From Lactobacillus sp. (GTDB lineage Bacteria; Bacillota; Bacilli; Lactobacillales; Lactobacillaceae): a stretch of 64,000 bases of DNA. A program made the translations under genes and the position numbers. Positions 35,093 to 43,145 of this stretch are shown here, in pieces (positions within the stretch are counted from its first letter, which is position 1; each line of letters opens with the position of its first letter). The notes under the pieces were generated by a model. It saw only the letters and a program-made list of their open reading frames with translations. It was not told where the DNA came from and did not search any database. Where the stretch lies: assembly GCA_022484695.1 (NCBI GenBank), contig JAKVKU010000001.1, forward strand, positions 248,001 through 312,000, written 5' to 3'.

Positions 35093-35120
35093 AATAGCCT
35101 AACCAAAAGGCTAGACTATT
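35093..35120 (-). repeat. 28-bp hairpin repeat, copy 2 (terminator-like)
   Basis: Exact copy of 33632-33659, placed 38 bases after the stop of paralogue 2 and followed by TTTTT on the minus strand, so it acts as an intrinsic terminator. It suggests a duplicated gene-plus-terminator unit. Confidence 0.78.
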
Positions 35121-35158
35121 CATGGAACAATTTACAACTGGTTCTATTTGAGATTATT

Positions 35159-35650
35159 TTAAACGACAACCAACGTTGACAACATCCAAAAAGGCATTAG
35201 GATAGCTGCAATGATTAACAAAAGGCGACTAAGTCCAAACATTTTATTAACGCCTGGTTTTGGTAATTGTTCAGGAATATTCAGTCCTGGGGACATTTGC
35301 TTAAAGTGCAAACGGATGGCTAAAGCGATTGCGATAAGCAAGATGGCCAGTGCTGTACAAGTGTAGAGTATGGCTTCAATAACCAAAGATGATATCCGAC
35401 CAGGAAATAAGGAAAAAATGGCTACGAGCAACCAGCCAAGTGACAGCCAACCAATACCAATCAAATCCATCAAGAAAACTTGATGTGGAAGGCGTTTGAA
35501 CTTTGGGAAAGTCTTATCAAAATCGTCAAACATTTTGTGATAATTATTGTTTAAAAATTTATAGTTTTTGCCAGCGTTTCGCCACGACAAGATTGAGAGC
35601 ACCACTGATAAGATCAATAGGAGATATATCAGCATTATTAAATAATTCAA
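35159..35650 (-). CDS. Four-TM membrane protein, array paralogue 2
   Basis: A 163-aa protein of the same family: FLNNNYHKMFDDFDKTFPKFKRLPHQVFLMDLIGIGWLSLGWLLVAIFSLFPG and a final SRLLLIIAAILMPFWML helix. It starts with TTG after AAAGGTGAT. Its first codons match those of paralogue 4, indicating a shared origin by duplication. Function unknown. Confidence 0.77.
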   Translation of the reverse strand: MNYLIMLIYLLLILSVVLSILSWRNAGKNYKFLNNNYHKMFDDFDKTFPKFKRLPHQVFLMDLIGIGWLSLGWLLVAIFSLFPGRISSLVIEAILYTCTALAILLIAIALAIRLHFKQMSPGLNIPEQLPKPGVNKMFGLSRLLLIIAAILMPFWMLSTLVVV

Positions 35651-35768
35651 CGTATATCATCACCTTTGATTTCATTAGCCTTTTAAGTCATTTCTCAGTA
35701 AAATCTGTTCATTTCAGCAAGGTTACGTGAATGGCACTAAACTAAATCATCATGTGTTTGAGGATACA

Positions 35769-36260
35769 TCAATGATTAGTCAATACAGCAATCAGCGGGA
35801 ACGTCAGTAATGCCGCGAGGATCAACGCCAACCGACTAATATAAAACATCAGCTTGATCGATAATTTGGTTGAAGGTTTAGGAAATGAGCCAAACAATTT
35901 TTTCGTGTAGATACGTATTCCTAAGGCGGTAACGATATTCAAAATTGATAAGCTGACGCAAACGTAAGACACAGTAGGAAATATGATTGGTAACAAGTCG
36001 TTAGGAAAATACCCAAAGAGGATAACTGGCAGCCAGCCGAAAAGTATTAAGGTAATTCCAATTAGATCAAGCCAAACCATTAGATATAGTAAACGTCTAA
36101 GCTTAGGCTGAGATTTTATATATTGTTCCAGACTTTTGCGATAGGGTTTATCCAGTTTCTGGTAGAAGTGTTTGTTAGCAACTATTGACCAGATAGATAA
36201 GACAGCACCTATGAGAACTAGTAGAATCATTATCCGGGTTAGCAAAACCGCGTCATACAT
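35769..36260 (-). CDS. Four-TM membrane protein, array paralogue 1
   Basis: A 163-aa protein: FYQKLDKPYRKSLEQYIKSQPKLRRLLYLMVWLDLIGITLILFGWLPVILFGYFPN and a last helix SRLALILAALLTFPLIAVL. The ATG at 36260 follows AAAGGA by nine bases; the longer frame back to 36401 overlaps the upstream gene and is not used. It starts 26 bases after the DUF1906 stop codon, so it is probably cotranscribed and is the closest partner of that protein. Confidence 0.78.
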   Translation of the reverse strand: MYDAVLLTRIMILLVLIGAVLSIWSIVANKHFYQKLDKPYRKSLEQYIKSQPKLRRLLYLMVWLDLIGITLILFGWLPVILFGYFPNDLLPIIFPTVSYVCVSLSILNIVTALGIRIYTKKLFGSFPKPSTKLSIKLMFYISRLALILAALLTFPLIAVLTNH

Positions 36261-36286
36261 AGTTTTAAATCCTTTCATAAGCTGGT

Positions 36287-38431
36287 TTATAAAGCCATTA
36301 AACCCGCTCCCAATAAACCAGCAGCACCAATTGCGACACCGCCAACAACCGCAATGATAACAAAAACTAAGGCGCCTGCAACCAATATATTTGATACCCA
36401 AGATAAGTCCGGATTATTCTCAGATACCGGCTTATAAATCGCATCAAAATCAGGGGTAGCCACACCTAGACCGTTGGGATGAGAAAAGATATCGATGGTC
36501 AGGCGGGTATCAATGGTATCTTGGATACCGTTATGCATGACGGTTTGGGTGGCATCTAAAATGATCTTGAAGCCCAGCATCCCGTCTTTAGCGGATAAAC
36601 CAGTTCTAATCGTACCATTTCCCACAGTTGGTGCCAAGACGTTGAGACCGGATAAGAAGTCAAAGTCTTTAGCTGCAGCATGGAGTGTTTTGAACTTTTC
36701 GATTTCATCTTGAAATTGGGTGGTAACTTTGCCATCTTTAACAGTGAAGCCAATGGGGGCACCGCTGATATCACCGGAGAAACTACTGGACAAGGTTACA
36801 TAGTATTCAGCAAGCAAGGTAGAAACGTGTAATGCTGGACTATCAACTTCTAAACCGCCTAATAAAGGTTGGACGGGTTTGAGTTGATACATGCTGTTGA
36901 TGGCTGTCCGGGCAAAGTCTAAGCGGACCGCCGTATTGTCCACCGCAAAACTTGTAGCACCCTTATCGCGACCTGAAGAAGCAACTTGATCGATGCCGAT
37001 ATTCGCAATTTTATATTCAACGAATTGGTCAAAGGCCCAGTTTTTAGGCATTTTAAAGCCTAAATTACCACTCCAGCCATAGGACATGTCGGCTACATAA
37101 GAATAGAGAATTTGGGTACCACTGTCTGCTGAAACCCGGTTACAAACATTCCGGGTGCCATAGATGCCAATGGTATAAATACTGTGATTCATGGCTTGGG
37201 TGATACCTTGGAAGTAAGGAATCACTGTATTGTCAATATCGCCATCTAAAATATCAACGTCCACGGCAAAGTAGATGGTGCTGGTGGCCGGAAACCCTAG
37301 ACTAGCTGCAGCGCTGGTGGCGATCGCCCCGTCTTTTAGACCTTGAGCGTAAGTGAAGTATTCAATTTCGAAACCGCCATCTTCATAAATCGGCACAACG
37401 CTGAAACCAGCTTGCGTGAGGTTTTGCAATTCACCTGGGGTCAGATTTTTGTCCTGTTTAGCGGCCCCAGTGCCCACAGAGCCAGTAAGATAGCGGCCGA
37501 TAATTTTGAAATCATATTGGGCTAGGGTGGCTGCTTGATTGCTGGATAATTGGGTAGCGGCATCTAACGTATCTGAGTCCCGATCCGTATTGCCATTACT
37601 GGTCAATAAGCCCTTGATGACGGTTAGGTCAGCGGTACTGGTAAATGGCGGTAAGTTCATAAACCGCCGAAAGGCAATGACAGCACTGCTTACATCAGCA
37701 TTAAAGTAACCGTCAAAAGCGCCGGTGCTATAAAAACCATTAACGTATAACCCGTATTGAATGACTTGAACCAGGTCACTATTGGTGCCGGGTTGCACTG
37801 TTGGTGTTGCATTTATAGTTGGCCGGTCATATTCACCGTTAGCGGCCGCGGCACTGAAGCCAGCGGTGCGTTGCAGTGCATAGATTAAAGCGGTGTTGGT
37901 AGCCCGTTGGTAAATACCATCACAAGGCATAACGCTTTGAAGTTCAGTTGCGTATTTGCGATTTAAAGCTTGTTGCATGAGTCGAACTTTAGGGTCGCCA
38001 TTTGCCACCAGCACAAAAGCACTCATGTCAAACAGTGCTGCCAGTAAGCTAACGGTTACTTGGCCATCCTGGGTCAAACCGGCATCCCCTTGTAATTCTT
38101 TGACGGCATTGACGGTTGCGACTGTGTAAGCCGTTGAAAAGTTGCCGGGGTTAATCCCTTTACACCAAAAGGCACCTTGAATTAATTTGGAGATATTGCC
38201 GTTATAACCTGCTTTTAAAGTGCCAACGACATTAGCCGCTGCGGCTTTTGTGGCATCGCCAAAACCTTGACCGATATTGGTGATACCTAGTTCGTGTTGT
38301 AGGCCTTCCCGTAGGCTATAAATTGTTGCCCAACCGGTGTGGCCATTTTCTGGTGCTTTCTCGAAACCGGAAACACCTTGATAAGTGGCATTGAGCCACT
38401 TTTGTACGTCTAATACTGCTTGATCTGCCAT
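36287..38431 (-). CDS. DUF1906 glycoside hydrolase-like protein with peptidoglycan-binding-like repeats and C-terminal TM tail
   Basis: A 714-aa protein. Residues about 1-300 contain three or four repeats of the kind VRLMQQALNRKYA...DGIYQRATNTALIYALQR, resembling PG_binding_1 domains. Residues about 310-520 match the DUF1906/Rv2525c glycoside hydrolase-like domain (KIIGRYLTG, VPIYEDGG, STIYFAVDVDI, YTIGIYGTR, WAFDQFVEYKI, FAVDNTAVRLDFA). A further unassigned domain follows, and the last 35 residues are a hydrophobic Gly-rich helix. There is no signal peptide, so export, if any, is non-classical. ATG 38431 follows CGGAGGT. Four small membrane proteins follow. It may act on cell wall glycans; a toxin-immunity arrangement is speculative. 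Confidence 0.8.
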   Translation of the reverse strand: MADQAVLDVQKWLNATYQGVSGFEKAPENGHTGWATIYSLREGLQHELGITNIGQGFGDATKAAAANVVGTLKAGYNGNISKLIQGAFWCKGINPGNFSTAYTVATVNAVKELQGDAGLTQDGQVTVSLLAALFDMSAFVLVANGDPKVRLMQQALNRKYATELQSVMPCDGIYQRATNTALIYALQRTAGFSAAAANGEYDRPTINATPTVQPGTNSDLVQVIQYGLYVNGFYSTGAFDGYFNADVSSAVIAFRRFMNLPPFTSTADLTVIKGLLTSNGNTDRDSDTLDAATQLSSNQAATLAQYDFKIIGRYLTGSVGTGAAKQDKNLTPGELQNLTQAGFSVVPIYEDGGFEIEYFTYAQGLKDGAIATSAAASLGFPATSTIYFAVDVDILDGDIDNTVIPYFQGITQAMNHSIYTIGIYGTRNVCNRVSADSGTQILYSYVADMSYGWSGNLGFKMPKNWAFDQFVEYKIANIGIDQVASSGRDKGATSFAVDNTAVRLDFARTAINSMYQLKPVQPLLGGLEVDSPALHVSTLLAEYYVTLSSSFSGDISGAPIGFTVKDGKVTTQFQDEIEKFKTLHAAAKDFDFLSGLNVLAPTVGNGTIRTGLSAKDGMLGFKIILDATQTVMHNGIQDTIDTRLTIDIFSHPNGLGVATPDFDAIYKPVSENNPDLSWVSNILVAGALVFVIIAVVGGVAIGAAGLLGAGLMAL

Positions 38432-38645
38432 TGCAGAACACCTCCGAATATTGTTTGTGTTATAAAATTTAAAGTTAATCAAAATATCGTAATTACGAAG
38501 CCCATGTTTTAAAAAAATAGGCTTAGTTATTTTTAAAACGAGTTGACCGCCGCACAACGGATCCAATTGTGTGGGGCCAATACCTTTGCAAAGGTGCACC
38601 ATCATGAGCCGTTGCTTAAGGCAGCTCTTGATGATGTGACCCTTA
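38432..38645 (-). promoter_or_regulatory. Structured 5' leader of the DUF1906 operon
   Basis: About 205 nt between the probable start of transcription and the gene. It holds a perfect 14-bp palindrome ACCTTTGCAAAGGT (38582-38595), a hairpin CATCAAGAGC/GCTCATGATG (38600-38633), and a CCACACAA/TTGTGCGG inverted repeat near 38550-38575. No known riboswitch was recognised. Confidence 0.4.
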
Positions 38646-38673
38646 TTCTAAACACAAACAATCTAGACTACAA
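38645..38673 (-). promoter_or_regulatory. Candidate promoter of the DUF1906 operon
   Basis: On the minus strand TTGTAG and TAGAAT with a 17-base spacer; each matches consensus at four to five positions. Confidence 0.45.
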
Positions 38674-38815
38674 TAGGTTATTATCATGTATATTTCATAT
38701 AACTATTCATGAAAAATAAAAATCGACTTGATTAAAGCCGTAAATGCTGGCAGACCAAGCTTTAGGATTGATAGAAAAAATGATTGTTTTTAAAGGATTT
38801 AGTCCAAACCAACGC
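38674..38815. other. AT-rich intergenic stretch
   Basis: No gene, RNA or repeat can be supported here, between the DUF1906 promoter and the terminator of the P-type ATPase operon. Confidence 0.3.
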
Positions 38816-38875
38816 GCAAAAAAGCTGCTGATGCTGAAACCCCAAGTGGGTCTTCAGTACCAGCAGCTTTTATTT
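38816..38875 (-). terminator. Terminator of the P-type ATPase operon
   Basis: A long interrupted stem: AAAGCTGCTG...CTGAA with TTCAG...CAGCAGCTTT; on the minus strand it is followed by a T-run. Confidence 0.8.
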
Positions 38876-38891
38876 AAAAAAATGATGATTT

Positions 38892-39149
38892 TTAGGCGAA
38901 TAAAAACGTGCACAAGACATTAAAGGCAAATACCGCGATGACTAAAATCCAGGACAGGCGTCGTAATAGCGAACGACTGGGGGTTTCTGTAAAGGTGTAG
39001 ATCACCGTTACTAAAAATAAAATCATGGTAACGGTTTGAAAAATTGAGTAGAAATTATTTTGCAAGAGGACTTGCATAAAATTAAAGGTGATAGTGCCCA
39101 GGGCTAATAGAAATGAACCAATGAATGGGCCGCGGCCTTGTCTTTCCAT
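38892..39149 (-). CDS. Small membrane protein, 85 aa
   Basis: Three predicted transmembrane helices (FIGSFLLALGTITFNFMQVLL, IFQTVTMILFLVTVIYTF, LSWILVIAVFAFNVLCTFLF) with a basic loop. It lies 20 bases after the 185-aa gene and before the operon terminator. GGAG precedes the ATG by nine bases. Unrecognised family. Confidence 0.6.
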   Translation of the reverse strand: MERQGRGPFIGSFLLALGTITFNFMQVLLQNNFYSIFQTVTMILFLVTVIYTFTETPSRSLLRRLSWILVIAVFAFNVLCTFLFA

Positions 39150-39169
39150 GATGAATGAGCTCCAAACTT

Positions 39170-39727
39170 TTATGAATTGAAGAAACTTAACAGATAATCC
39201 CCAAAGGTTTTGGCAGGGACGAAAACGGACTGCCGGTTGGTAAAGGTGATGCGAAAATCATCACTGCGATTGGCCAAGGCCTGGGCTTTGTCCTGTTTAA
39301 AACTGGCATCGGCAAAGGCCACGGTGCCATCGGCATTGTGCTGCAGCACGTGGAGCAAAATTGTGGCTTGATCCGGTTCTAAGACACCCTTGATGGCCAA
39401 ATCCGCCGGCGTGCCTGCTTTATCTTGGCCCGTTAAGTTTAGGGTTTTAGCCACCACGTTTTGGCCTAAGGCTTTGGTAAAAGCTGCCATGGCCACCGCG
39501 CCTAAATCACTGCGTTTAACGGTCAAGGTGGTGTCTAATAAGGGGATTGGCATGGTTGCGTCCGGAATTTGGATGAAGTTATTGCGGGCTTGTTCATAAC
39601 TCATGACAAAGTTGCCGCTGTGTTGGTCAAAACTTAAGTCGATCAATCTCGCCTTAGGCAGGACTAGGTATTTACCGGGTTCCGTTTGTTGGGTTTTTGC
39701 GTCTGCAATTGTAAAGGTTTCTACCAT
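39170..39727 (-). CDS. Hypothetical protein, 185 aa
   Basis: A soluble protein without signal peptide; hydrophobic and polar stretches alternate as in a beta-rich fold. The family is not recognised. CGGAGGTAAT precedes the ATG, 37 bases after the P-type ATPase stop, which suggests cotranscription with it. Confidence 0.6.
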   Translation of the reverse strand: MVETFTIADAKTQQTEPGKYLVLPKARLIDLSFDQHSGNFVMSYEQARNNFIQIPDATMPIPLLDTTLTVKRSDLGAVAMAAFTKALGQNVVAKTLNLTGQDKAGTPADLAIKGVLEPDQATILLHVLQHNADGTVAFADASFKQDKAQALANRSDDFRITFTNRQSVFVPAKTFGDYLLSFFNS

Positions 39728-39764
39728 TTTGATTACCTCCGATTATTTTATAACAACAAAGCCA

Positions 39765-42113
39765 TTAACGCCAATTGATTCTGGAAAAGACCCGCTTGCC
39801 CAAAACTTCCCGCATGAACACGAAGACCGGCACCACGCTGGCACCCAAAGGCAAGTAAAACAAGAGCATTTTCCAAGATAATAAGGAGACTAACATAAAG
39901 ATATGGTTAAAAAAGAAGAAGATGGTCAAAAACGCTGCGGCTAAAACAGCCAATAGCGTGATTTTACCCCGATCTAGCGGCCAAGAGATGGCGGCTAAGG
40001 CACAAAATCCCACGATTCCGGTCATCAAGACGGTCAAGGTGGCCGTGGTGTTATAGCCTAGATTAAAGAGGCGGCTGAGGATTTGAATGACCACCACGTA
40101 AAAGACCACGCTTAGCGCCCCGGGTGCAGCGGTTTCCATCACGTTACGCATGAAGCGGGCTTTGACCCGTTGGTAATTGGGTTCTAAGGCTAAGATAAAC
40201 GAGGGCAAACCCACGGTCAATGCGGAAATCGGGGTGAGTTGCCGGGGCCGGAAGGGATAGTCGGTGCTCATGAAGATGAACAACACACTTAAGATAACGG
40301 AATAAATGGTTTTAATCAAGTATAACGACGCTACCCGTTCCACGTTATTGATGACCCGCCGACCTTCGTTCAGTACATAAATCATCGCATCAAAGTCCGA
40401 GTTCAACAAAACAAAGTCCGCGATGCTTTGGGCGGATTCAGAACCACTGGCCATGGCGATGCCGCAATCAGATTGGCGTAACGCCAAGATATCGTTGACC
40501 CCATCCCCGGTCATCCCCACGGTATGCCCGGCTTTTTGATAGGCTTCGATCAGGTGTTTCTTTTGCATGGGACTCACCCGGCCGAAGACGGTGTATTGGG
40601 CCACCAGGGCGTCAAAATCCCCGTCTTCACCCACCGTAGACATGTCAACGGCGGCCTGGGCGTTTTCAATGCCCGCTTGTTGGGCCACGTTGGCCACGGT
40701 CAGGGGGTTGTCCCCGGAAATGACTTTGATGCTGACCTGTTGGGCCCGCAGGTAACTGAAGGTATCCGTGGCGTTTTCTCGCAGTTCATCGGTGATCAAC
40801 ACCAAGGCTACTGGGTCTAAAGCGTCGTTATTTTGGGCATCTAAAGGTGCCACCCCAGCGGCCACCAACAAGACCCGGTAGCCTTGTTTAGCCAAGGCGG
40901 CCATTTGGCTAGTCAAGGCTTTGGGCAAGGGGTGAGCCTGGTAAATAAATTCTGGCGCTCCCATGACCACGCTGGTGCCATCGCTGAGTTCGATGCCGCT
41001 CCATTTGCGCTGGGAGGAAAAGGGGATGGTGGTTTTGAAGGCCACGGGAGCTTTGTCATAATACCGTTTCAAGGCGGTGGCGGTTTGGTTATCGTCATCA
41101 ATGCCATAGACGGCCTGGGCCAATAACGCCTGCAGATCGGTGTCGTTATACACCTTTAAATTGACGATTTTTTGCACGGATAAGTTCCCGGTGGTGATGG
41201 TGCCGGTTTTATCCAGACATAAGGTGTCCACCCGGGCTAGGGATTCAATGGCACTCAAGGAGCGTACCAAAACTTTTTTGCGGCTCAAATTGAGGGCCCC
41301 CACGGCTAGGGCCACCGAGGTCAGTAGGACCAGGCCTTCAGGGATCATGCCGATCATGGCCGCCGCAGTACTCAAAATTGCCCGGTCTAAATCCCCCCGT
41401 TTTAACTCGGAGGAGACGAATAACAAGATACCCACGGGGATGATCACGAAGGTCAAGACTTTGATAATCCGATTGATGGTGTTTAATAATTCGCTACTTT
41501 CCCGCTTTTCTTTTTTAGCTTGACTGGCGACTTTGGCCACGAAGCTGTCCTCACCTACGGCGGTGACTTGAAAAGAGAGCTGACCACTGATCAAGAAACT
41601 GCCGGACATGACGGCATCCCCCGCTTGTTTGACGATGGCGGCGGTTTCTCCAGTGAGCTGGGATTCATCTACTTCGGCGTTGCCGGAGGTCAATACCCGG
41701 CCATCTACGGGGATGCTGTCGCCCCGCTTTAACACCAAGACATCATCTAAGACGATTTCATCCTGGTGTAACGCCACCAGTTTGCCGTTACGCCGCACTT
41801 GATAATTGGCCGCCGTTAACAAGGACATGCTGTCAATGGCGTGCTTGGCCCGGATTTCTTGGAATATCCCAATGACGGTATTGAAAAAAGCCGGCATTAA
41901 AAATAGCAGATCTAAGTAACTTCTGGTGTATAGCACGATTAAGCCAATGCCCAAATTGACGAAATTAAACAGGGTCAAAGTATTATCGGAGATAATCCGC
42001 TTAATGCTGCGGGTCAGGGGTTTTGGCGGCGTGTTTTGTTGGTGGTTGTTAATGCGTGCTTGAACCTGGGCATCTGTTAAACCAACCGCTGGTGCAACCT
42101 TTGTTTCCTTCAT
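39765..42113 (-). CDS. Cation-translocating P-type ATPase (CtpE-like)
   Basis: A 782-aa P-type ATPase. The actuator domain has LTGET, the phosphorylation site is Asp301 in DKTGT, and the hinge is TGDGVNDILAL. TM4 carries MIGMIPEGLVLL; the PEGL motif is that of the CtpE/type V-like calcium transporters rather than heavy-metal (CPC) or SERCA pumps. It lacks N-terminal metal-binding domains. About ten TM helices. Ca2+ is the most likely substrate by family, but other cations are possible. It heads an operon with two unknown genes, and a minus-strand terminator lies 90 bases upstream of its start. Confidence 0.87.
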   Translation of the reverse strand: MKETKVAPAVGLTDAQVQARINNHQQNTPPKPLTRSIKRIISDNTLTLFNFVNLGIGLIVLYTRSYLDLLFLMPAFFNTVIGIFQEIRAKHAIDSMSLLTAANYQVRRNGKLVALHQDEIVLDDVLVLKRGDSIPVDGRVLTSGNAEVDESQLTGETAAIVKQAGDAVMSGSFLISGQLSFQVTAVGEDSFVAKVASQAKKEKRESSELLNTINRIIKVLTFVIIPVGILLFVSSELKRGDLDRAILSTAAAMIGMIPEGLVLLTSVALAVGALNLSRKKVLVRSLSAIESLARVDTLCLDKTGTITTGNLSVQKIVNLKVYNDTDLQALLAQAVYGIDDDNQTATALKRYYDKAPVAFKTTIPFSSQRKWSGIELSDGTSVVMGAPEFIYQAHPLPKALTSQMAALAKQGYRVLLVAAGVAPLDAQNNDALDPVALVLITDELRENATDTFSYLRAQQVSIKVISGDNPLTVANVAQQAGIENAQAAVDMSTVGEDGDFDALVAQYTVFGRVSPMQKKHLIEAYQKAGHTVGMTGDGVNDILALRQSDCGIAMASGSESAQSIADFVLLNSDFDAMIYVLNEGRRVINNVERVASLYLIKTIYSVILSVLFIFMSTDYPFRPRQLTPISALTVGLPSFILALEPNYQRVKARFMRNVMETAAPGALSVVFYVVVIQILSRLFNLGYNTTATLTVLMTGIVGFCALAAISWPLDRGKITLLAVLAAAFLTIFFFFNHIFMLVSLLSWKMLLFYLPLGASVVPVFVFMREVLGKRVFSRINWR

Positions 42114-42201
42114 GGACTCGACCTGCTTTCTGTTAGACTATATAATTCTATTTTACTGCATTTAAGCCACTTTGCCTCGGTCTAAGTCCTTAAAAAAGGG
42201 C

Positions 42202-42238
42202 AAAAAAAGAACTGCTAGTTGGGAGGTCTAGCAGTTCT
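42202..42238 (-). terminator. Strong minus-strand terminator upstream of the P-type ATPase gene
   Basis: A perfect 11-bp stem AGAACTGCTAG/CTAGCAGTTCT with a 9-base loop and seven T on the minus strand. Because it lies before the ATPase gene rather than after a gene, it is either a leader attenuator of that gene or the end of an unannotated minus-strand RNA. Confidence 0.7.
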
Positions 42239-42250
42239 AGGAGTAAGGGT

Positions 42251-42300
42251 ATCTGTGTTCATAGCACACAGATAAAAATTTTACTTTGGAGGAGTAAAAT
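42251..42300. promoter_or_regulatory. Two tandem 8-bp stem-loops
   Basis: ATCTGTGT-N7-ACACAGAT (42251-42273) and ATTTTACT-N7-AGTAAAAT (42278-42300), both perfect with seven-base loops. On the plus strand the second loop is TTGGAGG and the start codon of the tiny ORF at 42299 begins in its stem, so the structure could control translation. On the minus strand both would lie in a leader before the terminator at 42202. Confidence 0.55.
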
Positions 42301-42358
42301 GAAAAAGCTATACTGTCACAATATTGGGGGTATTGCGAACAGTAGTGGGGTTGGATAA
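42299..42358 (+). CDS. Candidate 19-aa peptide
   Basis: ATG six bases after GGAGG encodes MKKLYCHNIGGIANSSGVG. It is Gly/Asn/Ser-rich with a positive start and an internal Gly-Gly, loosely like a double-glycine leader followed by an octapeptide. No exporter is adjacent. It may be a leader peptide or chance. Confidence 0.3.
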   Translation: MKKLYCHNIGGIANSSGVG

Positions 42359-42437
42359 AATGATTACTAAAGTTAATAATCATTTACAAGTAATACTCTA
42401 ATATGAAAATGTGAAGAAATTATGACTAAATCGTAAC

Positions 42438-42467
42438 AAAGTCGATTTTTCTAAAAAATCAGACTTT
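42438..42467 (+). promoter_or_regulatory. Hairpin directly before the HAD gene ribosome binding site
   Basis: AAAGTC-GATTTTT pairs with AAAAATC-A-GACTTT, a 12-13 bp stem with one bulge and a tiny loop, immediately followed by AGAAGGAG. It may protect the 5' end of the message or tune initiation. Confidence 0.4.
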
Positions 42468-42484
42468 AGAAGGAGAACATAGGA

Positions 42485-43144
42485 ATGAAAACGATTTTCT
42501 TTGACTTAGACGGCACCTTGACCAACTCCAAAAAAGGCATCATCAATGCCTTAAAACAGGGTTTTAGTAAAATCCAACAACCAGCCCCGGCCGATTCAGT
42601 GCTCCAGCTGTTTATCGGCCCAGCTTTGACGGATTCTTTAAAGCAACAAGTGGGGATCACGGATCCGGCAACCATCAAAACCTTCATCGCGGGTTTCCAT
42701 GCCTATTATTCCGCTAAAGGTTGGGCGGAAAATGAAGTTTACCCTGGCATCATGACCCTTTTAAAAACCTTAAAAGCTGCGGACTACCAACTGGCCATCG
42801 CCACGGCCAAACCGGAAAGTTTTGCCAAGCGCATCAGTGCCCACTTTGGTTTTGACGCGTATTTAGCTGAACTGGCAGCTGCCACGGATGATGAAATCAC
42901 CCGGACCCAAAAAGCTGACGTGTTGGCCTATGGGATGCAGCAGTTAAATCTGACCAACCCCAAAGACGTGGCCATGGTGGGGGATCGCAACAGTGATATC
43001 CACGGGGGGCAAGTCAACGCCACCAAGACCGTGGGCGTGTTGTACGGTTTTGGCAGTGAAACGGAATTGACCCAAGCCGGCGCTGACATTTTGGTGCCCA
43101 CCGTGGCTGAATTACAACAAGTCTTGTTAGATTGGAGATTTTAA
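42485..43144 (+). CDS. HAD family phosphatase (phosphoglycolate phosphatase-like)
   Basis: A 219-aa HAD hydrolase with motif I FDLDGTLTNS, a helical cap (about 15-85), motif II IATAKPE and motif IV MVGDRNSDIHGG. Typical of the Gph/5'-nucleotidase subgroup. AAGGAG precedes the ATG. It ends one base before fumC, so the two are probably cotranscribed, though no metabolic link is obvious. Confidence 0.87.
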   Translation: MKTIFFDLDGTLTNSKKGIINALKQGFSKIQQPAPADSVLQLFIGPALTDSLKQQVGITDPATIKTFIAGFHAYYSAKGWAENEVYPGIMTLLKTLKAADYQLAIATAKPESFAKRISAHFGFDAYLAELAAATDDEITRTQKADVLAYGMQQLNLTNPKDVAMVGDRNSDIHGGQVNATKTVGVLYGFGSETELTQAGADILVPTVAELQQVLLDWRF

Positions 43145-43145
43145 C

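Noticed and set aside
36261-36401. Longer 210-aa start for array paralogue 1
   Set aside because: The extra 47 codons overlap the DUF1906 coding end, have Cys/Trp-rich nonsense composition, and a proper site (AAAGGA) precedes ATG 36260.
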